Shown: positions 40,957 to 50,221, counted from the first letter of the stretch. The stretch is 54,357 nucleotides of DNA from Acidobacteriota bacterium (GCA_003225335.1 QHZE01000460.1:1-54357); one strand, 5' to 3'. A program made the numbers and translations. Notes: generated from the letters alone by a model not told the origin.

Positions 40957-43458
40957 TCAGAAGAGTGATTTCTGGATTTCTCCCAGCACTTCGTCTGCCG
41001 ATCGTGCGCGGGGACGGCCGGTCAGGTCAATTTCCTTTCTTTCCAGACGTTCGAGAATCTGGCTGGCTCTCCGCAGCACTTCACGTGGGAGACCCGCCAG
41101 CCGCGCAACCTCGATGCCGTAACTCTTATCCGCGGTTCCGGCAACGACCTTGCGGAGAAACACGATTTCATTCCCCGCCTCCCGGATCGCCATGCAGTAG
41201 TTTTTGACTCCCGGCTGGACGTCGGCCATTTTCGTAAGTTCGTGGTAGTGAGTAGCAAAGATCGTCTTGGCGCGGTGCTGCGGATTTTGCGCAAGATACT
41301 CCGCGACGGCCCAGGCGATGGACAACCCGTCAAACGTTGCTGTCCCTCGCCCCACTTCATCCAGGAGGATCAGGCTTCCATTGGTCGCAGTGTTGAGGAT
41401 GTTCGCCGTTTCTATCATCTCTACCATGAAGGTGGACTGGCCGCGTGCCAGATTGTCCGAGGCGCCCACACGAGTGTAGATGCGATCCACGAGCCCTATT
41501 CTCGCCTGCCGGGCGGGGACGAAGGAACCCATTTGAGCGAGGATCACAATGAGCGCCGTCTGGCGCAGGAAGGTCGATTTCCCCCCCATGTTCGGTCCTG
41601 TAAGAATGAGGAGCTGATCCGTGGTCGTATTCATGTAAAGATCGTTGGCAATGAACGGGCGGCTTTGGAATTCAACCACGGGATGGCGTCCTTGCTGGAC
41701 GCAGATCTCGTCGCTCTCAGCCAACTGGGGGCGGACGTAATCATTCTTTATGGCCACTTCAGCCAGCGCAGCGTAGACGTCGAGCTCCCCGAGCAGACGT
41801 GCCGTAGCCTGGATCCGCCCCGCCTGTCCGGCGATAGTCTTTCGTACCTGGTCAAAAAGGTCTTTCTCCAATTCCGCAATGCGCTCTTCGGCGCGGAGAA
41901 CCTTCTCTTCGTATTCCTGAAGCTCCTCGGTCACAAATCGCTCACAGTTCACCAGGGTCTGCTTGCGGACGTAACCCGTGGGGACCTGGGGCAGATTGGG
42001 CCTGGTTACCTCGATGAAATATCCGAAGACCTGATTGAATTTGACTTTGAGCGATTGGATCCCGGTTCGCTCGCGCTCCCGAGCTTCCAGTGAAGCGATG
42101 TAAGTCTTACCGCTTCGTCGAATGGCCCGCAACTCATCCAATTCCGCCGAAAACCCCGAACGGATGATTCCAGGATCCAAAGAGGAAGCAGGGGGCTCCT
42201 CTGCTATAGCATTCTGGATCAGTTGAACGACGTCCGGGAGATCATCGAGTTTCGATCGTATCTGCTGCAGTGTTGCGGCTCCGCATGACTCCAGCGACGA
42301 CCGGATCGCAGGCACGGCGCAAAGCGAGTCCCGCAATGCCAGCACATCGCGGGGAGATGCGGTGCCTAGCGTAACCCGGCTGACCAAGCGTTCCACATCA
42401 TGGATTTCTCCAAGTCTCCGAACCAGCCGGTCGTGCCCCACGACGTCCTTTGTGAGCACTTCTACCGCATCCAGACGCTTGTCGAGCTCGCCGGCGTTGA
42501 GGAGCGGAGTCAGCAGCCACGACTTCAGCAGCCGCCCACCCATTCCAGTCCGCGTCACGTCGAGAACAGACAGAAGAGAACCCTTGCGGTCGCCCTCCAT
42601 TGTTTCGATCAGCTCCAGGTTTTTGACGGTGGAGTTGTCGAGTTTCAGATAGTCCCGGGGTTCGAAGAACCGCAGTGCGGCGATCTTGCCCAGCTGCGAG
42701 AGCTGGGTCTCACGGATGTAATGAATGAGAGCACCGGCCGCCGATATGGCGAGGGGGTGGTCTTCGCAACCGAAACCTGCCAGCGTGGCTACACTGAAAT
42801 GCTCCAGGAGGAGCCGAAAAGCATAATCTGCATTGAATGCCCAACCGTCGAGCGGACTCGCGACCCACTCGCCCGGCCAGTCCCTGGCAAGCTTCTCCTT
42901 GAGCGGGTTGCTGCCGTCTTCGGGAAGCAGTAATTCACGGGGCCGGAACCGGCTCAGCTCGTCAAGCGACCTGTCCCACGCGTCTGCACCGGTCAATTCC
43001 GTAGTCACGAAGTCTCCGGTCGAGAGATCGATGAATGCCAGCCCGGACCCTTCGCCGGTCAAAATCAAACTTCCCAGGTAGTTGTGATCCTTGGGTTCGA
43101 GCAGCACTTCCTCCACTACAGTCCCGGGGGTGAGTATGCGAGTGACTTCTCTGTGAACCAGTTTCCTGGCAGTCTTGGGGTCTTCCACCTGCTCGCAAAT
43201 GGCAATCCTGTAGCCCTTTCTAAGAAGCCGGGCGATATACCCGTCGACGGAGTGATAGGGCACCCCGCACATCGGGACGGGGGCCCCGGCCTTGTCTTTG
43301 TTTCGAGCGGTCAGGGTGATCTCCAGTTCGCGGGAAGCCACAACAGCGTCTTCATAGAACATCTCATAGAAGTCCCCCAGGCGGAAGAAAACCATCTTTC
43401 CGGGAAACCGGCGCTTTATTTCATGGTACTGCTTCATCATGGGGGTCAGATCTTCCAC
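40957..43458 (-). CDS. mutS: DNA mismatch repair protein MutS
   Basis: Mismatch sensor ATPase, 833 aa. N-terminal DNA-binding domain with the Phe-X-Glu wedge in GDFYEMFYEDA, MCGVPYHSVDGYI, connector and lever helices, clamp region, then ABC-type ATPase: Walker A GPNMGGKSTFLRQ, LARGQSTFMVEM, Walker B SLILLDEVGRGT and FATHYHEL. Start GTG 43458 (MEDLTPMMKQYHEIK) fits the family. It works with the endonuclease-type MutL encoded at 19 kb. Divergent from tsaB. Confidence 0.96.
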   Translation of the reverse strand: MEDLTPMMKQYHEIKRRFPGKMVFFRLGDFYEMFYEDAVVASRELEITLTARNKDKAGAPVPMCGVPYHSVDGYIARLLRKGYRIAICEQVEDPKTARKLVHREVTRILTPGTVVEEVLLEPKDHNYLGSLILTGEGSGLAFIDLSTGDFVTTELTGADAWDRSLDELSRFRPRELLLPEDGSNPLKEKLARDWPGEWVASPLDGWAFNADYAFRLLLEHFSVATLAGFGCEDHPLAISAAGALIHYIRETQLSQLGKIAALRFFEPRDYLKLDNSTVKNLELIETMEGDRKGSLLSVLDVTRTGMGGRLLKSWLLTPLLNAGELDKRLDAVEVLTKDVVGHDRLVRRLGEIHDVERLVSRVTLGTASPRDVLALRDSLCAVPAIRSSLESCGAATLQQIRSKLDDLPDVVQLIQNAIAEEPPASSLDPGIIRSGFSAELDELRAIRRSGKTYIASLEARERERTGIQSLKVKFNQVFGYFIEVTRPNLPQVPTGYVRKQTLVNCERFVTEELQEYEEKVLRAEERIAELEKDLFDQVRKTIAGQAGRIQATARLLGELDVYAALAEVAIKNDYVRPQLAESDEICVQQGRHPVVEFQSRPFIANDLYMNTTTDQLLILTGPNMGGKSTFLRQTALIVILAQMGSFVPARQARIGLVDRIYTRVGASDNLARGQSTFMVEMIETANILNTATNGSLILLDEVGRGTATFDGLSIAWAVAEYLAQNPQHRAKTIFATHYHELTKMADVQPGVKNYCMAIREAGNEIVFLRKVVAGTADKSYGIEVARLAGLPREVLRRASQILERLERKEIDLTGRPRARSADEVLGEIQKSLF

Positions 43459-43533
43459 GCGCGCGCTCTCACAGCTAACTACGTGATTTCATAAATACCG
43501 CAAACGTATTTTCCCAAATAAGTCGGGCGCCCT

Positions 43534-43570
43534 GAACCACAGATGAACACGGATCCGTGTTCATCTGTAT
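43534..43570. repeat. Repeat A palindrome upstream of mutS
   Basis: GAACCACAGATGAACACGGA faces TCCGTGTTCATCTGTATC, a compact ~37-bp hairpin in the divergent mutS/tsaB gap. Confidence 0.75.
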
Positions 43571-43660
43571 CCGAAGATACCGAGTGAGGCAACCAAGTCC
43601 ACTTGGTGGAAACAAAGTTCACAAATCGTTCAAGTTTTGTATCATGGCCGGGACGGTCAT

Positions 43661-43697
43661 GCCACGAAGCCATCGTGGCACGGGCGTCTCGCCCGTG
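43661..43697. repeat. Repeat I double hairpin
   Basis: GCCACGAAGCCATCGTGGC followed by CACGGGCGTCTCGCCCGTG, two adjacent short hairpins. The remaining ~220 bases before the tsaB promoter show nothing recognisable. Confidence 0.6.
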
Positions 43698-43919
43698 AAT
43701 GACTGGGTGGTGTACGGGTACTCGTTATCACTAGCTGCGCCATTGCATTCCCCGGGACGGCGGGACCACATTTTCGTGCGCTTTGGGTGTGCGCCGCACA
43801 TCTGAGACTGTGTTTTCATTTTGTCCAGTCTTTACGCGCGGCTGCACCAAAGGTATCTGAGGAAGAATTGTTGTAGGTCCCGGGACGACGTGCAAAATGA
43901 CTGGAAATATCTCAAATTC

Positions 43920-43948
43920 TTGTACTTAGTAAACGCGCAGTATATAAT
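43920..43948 (+). promoter_or_regulatory. Sigma70-type promoter of tsaB-rimI
   Basis: TTGTAC (43920-43925), 17-base spacer, TATAAT (43943-43948). It is 25 bases before the ATG at 43974, which supports that start and rejects the ORF-track start at 43821. Confidence 0.75.
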
Positions 43949-43973
43949 TCCTTGCCCCCGCTTGTCAATAATC

Positions 43974-44678
43974 ATGCCGCCGGATAAATCCATCCGAGTT
44001 CTCTCGATCGACACCTCGAGCTCGCGAGGAAGTATCGCGCTGATGCGAGCGACGGAAGTGGTGGCAGAGCTACGCGTGCTCTCTCAGGAGACGCATTCGG
44101 GGAGACTTTTGAATTCTGTCGAATTTCTCTTGTCGATGGCCGCGTGGAATATCGGGGATGTGCAACTCATTGCCGTTGGCATCGGTCCGGGATCCTTTAC
44201 CGGGATCCGGATCGGAGTATCCACGGCTCTCGGATTGGCCCAGACGCTTTCCTGCCCGATGGCCGCGGTCTCGGGATTGGAAGCTCTGGCTTATGAATCA
44301 GCATTTGTGAGGGGACGCATAGGCATTGTTATGGATGCGCAGCGAAGCCAGGTTTACTATGCAGAGTATCTCGCCGGCGCAAATGGAAAACTGCGTCTGG
44401 TTCAAAAGCCTGGGGTGTGGTTTCCACGAGATTTGGATCGGGTGCTGGGGCAAGGACGTCTGTACGTCACTGGGGACGGCGCGGAACGGTACTCGAAGGA
44501 GATCGGGATATCCGAATCCGGCCCGCGCCGTTTCATCAGGAGAGACCTGTTCCTTGCCGCCGGAATTGCCCGTCTCGCGCTGCGGCGAAAAAGAAGCTGG
44601 CGGAGGGGGGAGTTTCTGACCGCGGAACCTCTCTATATTCGACCACCGGATGCTCTCCGCAAGAGAAGGACGCGCTGA
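43974..44678 (+). CDS. tsaB: tRNA threonylcarbamoyladenosine biosynthesis protein TsaB
   Basis: Inactive ASKHA-fold partner of TsaD in making t6A37 in ANN-decoding tRNAs. 234 aa. Seen: VLSIDTSSSRGSIALM, IAVGIGPGSFTGIRIGVSTA and the YESAF/VMDAQRSQVYYA region, all typical of TsaB (YeaZ). Start ATG 43974 is set by the promoter just upstream. The stop is one base from the rimI ATG, a common gene pairing. Confidence 0.93.
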   Translation: MPPDKSIRVLSIDTSSSRGSIALMRATEVVAELRVLSQETHSGRLLNSVEFLLSMAAWNIGDVQLIAVGIGPGSFTGIRIGVSTALGLAQTLSCPMAAVSGLEALAYESAFVRGRIGIVMDAQRSQVYYAEYLAGANGKLRLVQKPGVWFPRDLDRVLGQGRLYVTGDGAERYSKEIGISESGPRRFIRRDLFLAAGIARLALRRKRSWRRGEFLTAEPLYIRPPDALRKRRTR

Positions 44679-44679
44679 A

Positions 44680-45147
44680 ATGATCGCAAGTGCCCTTATT
44701 CAGCCGCTCACAGCCGCGGATATCCCGGCGCTCGAAAAGCTGGAGGCCGCCACGCGCCTCGCTTTTTGGGGAAGGGAACATTACCGGAAGTTTCTTGAAG
44801 AGTACCCGGAATACTTCGGCGCCAAAGCGGTCCTGGCTCCTGAAATCGGTTCAACGAAGCTCGTTGGTTTTATCCTGTCTCGCTCGATCTTCGACAACCT
44901 GGAAATTCTCAAGGTCGGGGTACATCCGGATCATCACAGACGGGGAATCGGGACGATTCTTATACAGTCTGCGTTTGAGGAAGGACTTCGCCGGGGCTGC
45001 AGGCGCTGCTTTCTTGAAGTCCGGAAGTCCAATCTGGGAGCCATTGAGTTCTACTACCGGCACAACTTCAGGATGGCAGGGAGCCGGATTAATTATTACA
45101 CCGATCCCGTCGAAGACGCCTGGATCATGGAGCGCTCGCTCAAGTAA
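44680..45147 (+). CDS. rimI: RimI-type N-acetyltransferase
   Basis: GNAT acetyltransferase, about 155 aa, expected to acetylate the N-terminus of ribosomal protein S18 or similar targets. Seen: ILKVGVHPDHHRRGIGTILI (acetyl-CoA binding), FLEVRKSNLGAIEFYYRHNF and YYTDPVEDAWIMER. ATG 44680 follows the tsaB stop by one base, with AAGGA about ten bases upstream; ATG 44650 is possible but overlaps tsaB. tsaB-rimI adjacency supports the name. Confidence 0.87.
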   Translation: MIASALIQPLTAADIPALEKLEAATRLAFWGREHYRKFLEEYPEYFGAKAVLAPEIGSTKLVGFILSRSIFDNLEILKVGVHPDHHRRGIGTILIQSAFEEGLRRGCRRCFLEVRKSNLGAIEFYYRHNFRMAGSRINYYTDPVEDAWIMERSLK

Positions 45148-45256
45148 TCAATGACGCGCACACGAGCGCGACCTTGTCTTTCAGCCCCACAGATCCATCG
45201 GACGGAATCCTTGCAGTTTGGAGTCGTACGCCTTCCAGCCGAGAATGTGTGACTTC

Positions 45257-45299
45257 CATTTGAGATTTCAAATAATTTCAAATTTGAAAATTTCAAATG
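45257..45299. repeat. Repeat F AT-rich inverted repeat at rimI/cupin junction
   Basis: CATTTGAGATTTCAAATAAT and TTCAAATTTGAAAATTTCAA form overlapping palindromes, 10 bases from the cupin stop. Probable bidirectional terminator. Confidence 0.65.
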
Positions 45300-45309
45300 T
45301 TGCCCGCAC

Positions 45310-45660
45310 CTAACGACGCTGAAAATAAGTATCCGTGTGCTCGAGCCAGTCCTGACGAATCGGACTGAAAATATCGATGTCGAGGGTGTCCTCCAAAGCC
45401 AGAGCTTTGTGAGGAACGTTGGGAGGTATTACCAGCAGCTGACCAGCCCGCAAAATCAGTTCCTCGCCGCCCACCCAGAATTTTAGAGTTCCTTCGACAA
45501 TGTAGCTGATTTGTTCGCTTATATGAGAATGCTCCGGCACCAGCGCGTCCTTCTTGAGGTAGACCTGCGAGACCATCTCATTCACGCCGGTTATGATCCT
45601 TCTCGAGATGTCGTGGGTGACTTGTTCCCATGGCATCTCCTTCCACGTGTGGATTTTCAT
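45310..45660 (-). CDS. Small single-domain cupin protein
   Basis: 116 aa. Start ATG 45660 (MKIHTWKEMPWEQV) has GGAGGAG five bases upstream; the longer ORF reads through a repeat. Cupin motif 1 VPEHSHISEQISYIVEG and motif 2 GQLLVIPPNVPH supply the two His pairs and an acidic residue for a divalent metal. Substrate unknown; sugar isomerase, dioxygenase or ligand-binding roles are all possible. Single gene, divergent from the AhpD-like protein. Confidence 0.85.
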   Translation of the reverse strand: MKIHTWKEMPWEQVTHDISRRIITGVNEMVSQVYLKKDALVPEHSHISEQISYIVEGTLKFWVGGEELILRAGQLLVIPPNVPHKALALEDTLDIDIFSPIRQDWLEHTDTYFQRR

Positions 45661-45769
45661 TGCTCCTCCGACAGCGTCAGACAGCAACCGGAAAGCTTCA
45701 ACGTCTCCGAACATGTTTTCTGTTCTTTGAGGATAGCAAAGGAGTCTTTCTTGGCAAAGGAGATGTTCG

Positions 45770-45823
45770 GCCACAGAGACACGGAGACACAGAGATTTCT
45801 CCGTGTCTCGGTGTCTCTCTGGC
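45770..45823. repeat. Repeat B-type inverted repeat upstream of cupin
   Basis: GCCACAGAGACACGGAGACA faces TGTCTCGGTGTCTCTCTGGC, a ~54-bp hairpin in the divergent gap. The rest of the gap (45824-45996) shows nothing recognisable. Confidence 0.7.
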
Positions 45824-45996
45824 AAAGCAAAGGCAAAGCCCTGATTCCGCGCTAACGCGCGACCCGCCAAAGGACCGCTTATTGTGTCGTCATTCTATAA
45901 GTGATACTATCCAGCGGCTGTTTTCGAGGCGGTCAGGGCTGGGGCATCGTGTTGCCCTCCCGGAGAGCGGAATAAAGAAAGGAGCAAAGCCTTCGC

Positions 45997-46359
45997 ATGA
46001 AAAAGCAGGGTGAGGAGGAAAACGCGGAAAATATTGCCACTCCTGAGGCGGACGAGACCTGGCCGTCCTACACCATGGTCGAAGGGAGAATGAAGAAGAT
46101 CTATTTCGACTTCTACCAGGAGACCTACAAGCGGAGCAAAATCGACCGCAAAACCAAGGAGCTGATTGCCATCGCCGCCTCGCTCGGCTTCCGGTGCCAG
46201 GGATGCCTTAACGGTCATATCAAGAAAGCCATGAAGTTCGGGGCAACACCGGAAGAGATCAGTGAATCGATCGCTATCGCCATGGGAGTTGCCGCAGCAT
46301 CCGTCGTTGATCTGACAGATATCGCCGCCGCTCGACTAAAGATCAAGCTCTTCGAATAA
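45997..46359 (+). CDS. AhpD-like alkylhydroperoxidase/carboxymuconolactone decarboxylase-family protein
   Basis: 120 aa, all-helical CMD fold. The redox signature CQGCLNGH (C67, C70, H74) matches the CxxCxxxH of AhpD-type peroxidases rather than true decarboxylases. The proton-relay Glu is probably in KTKELIAIAAS. Likely peroxide or general thiol-disulfide activity in the cytosol. ATG 45997 has GAAAGGAGCAAAG upstream. Seven bases separate it from the MFS gene, so co-transcription is likely. Confidence 0.85.
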   Translation: MKKQGEEENAENIATPEADETWPSYTMVEGRMKKIYFDFYQETYKRSKIDRKTKELIAIAASLGFRCQGCLNGHIKKAMKFGATPEEISESIAIAMGVAAASVVDLTDIAAARLKIKLFE

Positions 46360-46366
46360 ATTCTCA

Positions 46367-47557
46367 ATGCCGCGCCGGTCCAGGGAAGAAATCCGCGTGG
46401 TTTTGTGTCTTTTTCTGGTCCTCTTTCTTGGCGTCGCCGACAGCCAGATCGTCAGCCCTCTCCTTCCCGCAATTCGCGCCAGGGTGGCCAGATCCTCGCT
46501 TGAGATGGGCCATCTCTTCACCGGGTATTCCCTCAGCGCAGGGCTTTCCGTGCTGATCTGGGGGCCCTTGTCGGACCTGTTTGGCCGCCGGAGAGGGCTC
46601 CTGGCGGGATTGGCGCTGTTCGCGTCCGGCTCGTGCATTTCCTTCCTTTCCGCTACCTACGGCGGCATCCTGGCCGGGCGCGTGATCACGGGAATGGGGG
46701 CCAGCATGCTCAGTCTCAATACGATTTCCTATGCCGCAGACTTCTTCCCCTACGCAAACCGGGGATGGGCGATGGGTTCGATCTTTTCCTCCTATTTCGC
46801 CGCACTCATCCTGGGAGTTCCTTTGGGCTCCCTGGTTGGGGATGCGCTGGGATGGAACGCGGTATTTGGGATCAGCGGAATCTTGGCTCTGCTTCTTGCC
46901 GCTCTCTCAATTGTTTTGCTCCCTCCGCCGGCCGGCCACGCCGGGGAGGTTCGAACGCCTGTCTCTTTGATTCGTCACGCCCGCGTCTATCTGGATTTCG
47001 CCACTTCCCGCGGATCGCTGGGAGCGCTTGTCAGTTCGTGCCTCACATCAGCCGGGACCACGGGATTTCTCGCCTTCGTTGGTATCTGGTTGCACGATGT
47101 GTTTGGCAAGACAAGCAGGGAAATTAGTCTGGTTTTCTTGACTTCAGGAGCCGCGGCGCTCCTCGCTTCTCCGTTTGCCGGAACGCTCTCGGACAGATTT
47201 GGGAAGAAGCTCCAGTTCGTCTGCAGCAATGTGGTGTTCGCCCTCCTGTTACTGGTACTGCCGCGGCTCGCATGGGGAGTCGCTCTTTTTGTCGTGTTCT
47301 GCGGCATCAGTCTTTGTGCGGCCTTCAGGCAGGGTCCTATGGAAGCGCTCATCACTGAAGTAGTTCCAGCAGCAACCCGGGGATCCTTCGTTGCGCTCAG
47401 AAATTGTTTTTCCCAGCTGGGGATCGCACTGGCGGCTCTGGCATCCGGCAAGCTGTTTGACGTCAGCGGCTACGGCGCCATATGCCTTCTATGCTCCGCC
47501 CTGACATTGGCATCTGCCGCGGGAATGACGCTGCTGGTACGGCACGAGCACCTTTGA
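46367..47557 (+). CDS. MFS transporter (drug/metabolite efflux type)
   Basis: 396 aa, 12 predicted membrane segments. MFS motif A in the 2-3 loop as GPLSDLFGRRRGLLAG and again as GTLSDRFGKK in the 8-9 loop; TM4 RVITGMGASMLSLNTISYAA; SYFAALILGVPLGSLVGDAL in TM5 resembles the drug:H+ antiporter motif. Substrate unknown. The stop (CACCTTTGA) lies in a 19-bp direct repeat and is followed directly by repeat D. Confidence 0.88.
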   Translation: MPRRSREEIRVVLCLFLVLFLGVADSQIVSPLLPAIRARVARSSLEMGHLFTGYSLSAGLSVLIWGPLSDLFGRRRGLLAGLALFASGSCISFLSATYGGILAGRVITGMGASMLSLNTISYAADFFPYANRGWAMGSIFSSYFAALILGVPLGSLVGDALGWNAVFGISGILALLLAALSIVLLPPPAGHAGEVRTPVSLIRHARVYLDFATSRGSLGALVSSCLTSAGTTGFLAFVGIWLHDVFGKTSREISLVFLTSGAAALLASPFAGTLSDRFGKKLQFVCSNVVFALLLLVLPRLAWGVALFVVFCGISLCAAFRQGPMEALITEVVPAATRGSFVALRNCFSQLGIALAALASGKLFDVSGYGAICLLCSALTLASAAGMTLLVRHEHL

Positions 47558-47716
47558 ATGGCGGATCTCCGATTGCGGATTGCGGATTGCGGCTTTGGCT
47601 TTGAATTGCGGACTGCCGATTTGGAAGCACCTTTGAATGGCGGATTTTGGAAATAATGGACAGCTGAGACAATCCGCAATCCGCAATCGGCAATCCGAAA
47701 TCGAAAATCCGCAATT
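47548..47716. repeat. Repeat D block with 19-bp direct repeat
   Basis: GATTGCGGATTGCGGATTGC units face CAATCCGCAATCCGCAATCG units. GCACCTTTGAATGGCGGAT occurs at 47548-47566 (across the MFS stop) and again at 47627-47645, which points to a local duplication when the repeat formed. Confidence 0.75.
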
Positions 47717-47723
47717 AAATGCT

Positions 47724-47752
47724 TTGGCATGAATTTCGGAATTCGTTAGAAT
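47724..47752 (+). promoter_or_regulatory. Sigma70-type promoter for the solute-binding protein gene
   Basis: TTGGCA (47724-47729), 17 bases, TAGAAT (47747-47752), giving a leader of about 40 bases that ends in the strong GAAGGAGG ribosome-binding site. Confidence 0.6.
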
Positions 47753-47800
47753 TATGCGCTTAAGCCTTGTATAGTCCCGCTCACCTCGAAGGAGGCCGTC

Positions 47801-48934
47801 GTGCGGCTTGCAAAGCACATCCTGCTGCTTCTATGCCTCGCTCTTCCGTCGGTCCATTGCGGCGGAGGTCGTGAGGGTCCCGACGCAATGGCGTCGATGA
47901 AGAAAAACAAAGTCGTGCGCATCGCCACCGATGCGGTCAACCTGCCGTTTGCGTTCGGGTCAGGGACCGGCGTTCAGGGGTTGGACGTGGATATAGGCGC
48001 GGAGATCGCCAAGGACCTCGGCTATGAACCGAAATGGATCAAGTCTCCATACGAGCGGCTCTTCGACCTCCTCGCGAATGGAGAAGTTGAGCTGATTATC
48101 TCGACGATCTCCATCACCCCGGACAGGAAGAAGGATTTCGCGTTTTCAGAGCCTTATTTTGAAACGGGAAATACGATCGCCCGGCGCAAGGACAACGAGG
48201 CGATCAAGGACTTGAACAGCCTCTCGGGAAAGAAGGTCGGAGTGCAATCGTCTTCGACGGGCCATAAGTTCATGGAATCCCGAGCCGGGTCCATGAAAGT
48301 AACGGTCGCGAAATTTTCCACGCTGGACGATGCGCTCGGGGCTTTGAACAGGACCGAAATCGACGCCGTGGTCGGTGACGAACACATCCTCACCTACAGC
48401 ATCTACAAGAGCTATGCGAATCTCATGACCTTGGGAGTGCGGCTTACCGAAGAACACTACGGGGTGGTGGTCCGCAAAAACGAAAAGCAGCTTCTGGCCT
48501 CGGTCAATGCCACCATTGAGCGCCTGAAGAAATCCGGCGAATTGGAAGTGCTGCGCAAGAAGTGGTTCCAAGATGTAATGGAGCGAGTAGCTAAGCAACG
48601 CGACGACTTGCAACGAAACGAGATAATAAAGAAGGGGCCGAAGACGGTCGCATTCAACTTCGTCAAGGTCTCAGGTAACTTCCCGATGGACCGTCTGGAC
48701 GGGTATCAACTGACTCTTGTGGGACCGAACGGAAAGTTTACCTCCGGCCCTATTCTCACCAATGGGTCTCGCGGCAGTTGCAAATTTTCGACCCCGGTCC
48801 CTCCAGGGGAGTATTCGCTCAACATGTCGATCTTGAAGCTGAATACGACGATAAAGATTCCCAAGATTGCCGCCAGCAGCGTAACCTTTGACATGAAAAT
48901 CGCTGCGGACAAGGTCGATATCAGCCAGCGATAG
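47801..48934 (+). CDS. Family-3 extracellular solute-binding protein with C-terminal extension
   Basis: 377 aa. Signal peptide with a lipoprotein-like cysteine (LLLLCLALPSVHCGGG), though the residue before Cys is unusual. Residues ~38-265 are a periplasmic amino-acid-binding fold (VVRIATDAVNLPFAFGSG, GLDVDIGAEIAKDLGY, LIISTISITPDRKKDFAFSE, KKVGVQSSSTGHKFME). Residues ~280-377 form an extra beta-rich domain not usual in transport binding proteins. GTG 47801 has a perfect GAAGGAGG. No ABC permease or ATPase is adjacent, so it may act as a sensor or orphan receptor. Confidence 0.85.
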   Translation: MRLAKHILLLLCLALPSVHCGGGREGPDAMASMKKNKVVRIATDAVNLPFAFGSGTGVQGLDVDIGAEIAKDLGYEPKWIKSPYERLFDLLANGEVELIISTISITPDRKKDFAFSEPYFETGNTIARRKDNEAIKDLNSLSGKKVGVQSSSTGHKFMESRAGSMKVTVAKFSTLDDALGALNRTEIDAVVGDEHILTYSIYKSYANLMTLGVRLTEEHYGVVVRKNEKQLLASVNATIERLKKSGELEVLRKKWFQDVMERVAKQRDDLQRNEIIKKGPKTVAFNFVKVSGNFPMDRLDGYQLTLVGPNGKFTSGPILTNGSRGSCKFSTPVPPGEYSLNMSILKLNTTIKIPKIAASSVTFDMKIAADKVDISQR

Positions 48935-48985
48935 TCTTTTCGCCCCGGGTGCGATGCTCAGGCGCTGCTTCGATCTCCGGTAACC

Positions 48986-50149
48986 ATGAAGCCATTCAGA
49001 ATTGTCCTTTTCGCAGCGCTCGTCTCGAGCGCCGCCACGTTCGCCCTCCTGCGCTGGGACCTCATTCCCGGATTTAGATGGCGAACGATACCAGGTGAAA
49101 CACGGACGTGGGCTGCCGCCAATCCGTCCGGACAACCCCCTCTTAGTCCGGATGAAGAGGTCAATGTTCGTGTTTACAACAATGTCAGTCCGGGCGTCGT
49201 GAACATCACCTCAACGGTGGTGGAATACGGTTTCTTCTTTGGCGCCATACCAAGCAAGGAGACCGGGAGCGGCTCGGTGTTGGATCTGGAGGGTCACGTT
49301 CTCACCAACTACCATGTGATCGCCGACGCCCAGAGTCTCGAGGTCGCATTGCCGGACGGAACCAAATATCGGCCGGCGGTAGTGGGCGCCGATCGGACAA
49401 ACGACCTGGCGGTCCTCAAGATCCAAACCTCCAAGGAGCACCTTCACCCTGTCCCTTTGGGCGATTCCACAACTCTCAAAGTCGGTCAAAAGGTGTTGGC
49501 GATAGGGAACCCGTTGCGCCTCCAGAATACCCTGACGGTTGGAATCATCAGCTCGCTCGGGCGAACGATTCAGACCGAGAGCGGGGAACTCGTGGACAAC
49601 ATCATTCAAACGGATGCGGCCATAAATCCCGGGAATTCGGGGGGACCCCTGCTGAACGCCGCCGGTGAAATGATCGGGATCAATACGTCGATATTCACCA
49701 TCGGCGGCGGAAACATCGGCATAGGTTTCGCCGTTCCGGCGAGCACGATCCGGCGCGTCGTGGATGACCTGATCCGCTACGGCCGGGTGCTGCGCCCCTG
49801 GCTCGGTATTTCCGGATATACGATTACGGAAGACCTGGCTTCAGCGCTGAACCTGCCGGTCAGGCGCGGCATTCTCGTTGCGCAGGTTCAGAAGGGGAGC
49901 TGCGCGGATCAGGCCGGCATCCAAGGCGCCACCGAGATGGCAGTACTCTACAACGAGCGGATTCTCATTGGCGGAGATATCGTCACTGATGTGGACGGCA
50001 AGCCTGTTTCGTCCCGCGAAGAACTGAGACTTGCGCTGGAAGGCAAGCGGCCGGGCGAGACGGCGCGAGTTACGCTCTACAGGGGCCGGAACAAGATGGA
50101 GAAGACGATGCCCCTGGTGGAGCGCCCACAACGCAGTTTTCGCTTCTAG
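48986..50149 (+). CDS. HtrA/DegP-type periplasmic serine protease with one PDZ domain
   Basis: 387 aa. N-terminal signal anchor (~4-21), trypsin-like domain with catalytic triad H110 (TNYHVIAD), D140 (NDLAVLKI) and S218 (NPGNSGGPLL), then one PDZ domain (~280-370, GILVAQVQKGSCADQAGI, GGDIVTDVDGKPVSS). One PDZ and a membrane anchor make it closer to DegS/HhoB-like proteases than to DegP. Likely envelope quality control. ATG 48986. The stop is followed eight bases later by repeat A. Confidence 0.92.
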   Translation: MKPFRIVLFAALVSSAATFALLRWDLIPGFRWRTIPGETRTWAAANPSGQPPLSPDEEVNVRVYNNVSPGVVNITSTVVEYGFFFGAIPSKETGSGSVLDLEGHVLTNYHVIADAQSLEVALPDGTKYRPAVVGADRTNDLAVLKIQTSKEHLHPVPLGDSTTLKVGQKVLAIGNPLRLQNTLTVGIISSLGRTIQTESGELVDNIIQTDAAINPGNSGGPLLNAAGEMIGINTSIFTIGGGNIGIGFAVPASTIRRVVDDLIRYGRVLRPWLGISGYTITEDLASALNLPVRRGILVAQVQKGSCADQAGIQGATEMAVLYNERILIGGDIVTDVDGKPVSSREELRLALEGKRPGETARVTLYRGRNKMEKTMPLVERPQRSFRF

Positions 50150-50157
50150 CTGGAAAT

Positions 50158-50220
50158 GAAACCACAGATGAACACAGATAAATACGGATCGGCGTCCGTC
50201 TGTGTTCATCTGTGGTTTCG
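50158..50220. repeat. Repeat A palindrome between protease and MBL genes
   Basis: GAAACCACAGATGAACACAG faces CTGTGTTCATCTGTGGTTTC around a short non-paired centre. It is the whole leader of the next gene; the ORF-track start at 50156 would translate it. Confidence 0.85.
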
Positions 50221-50221
50221 C

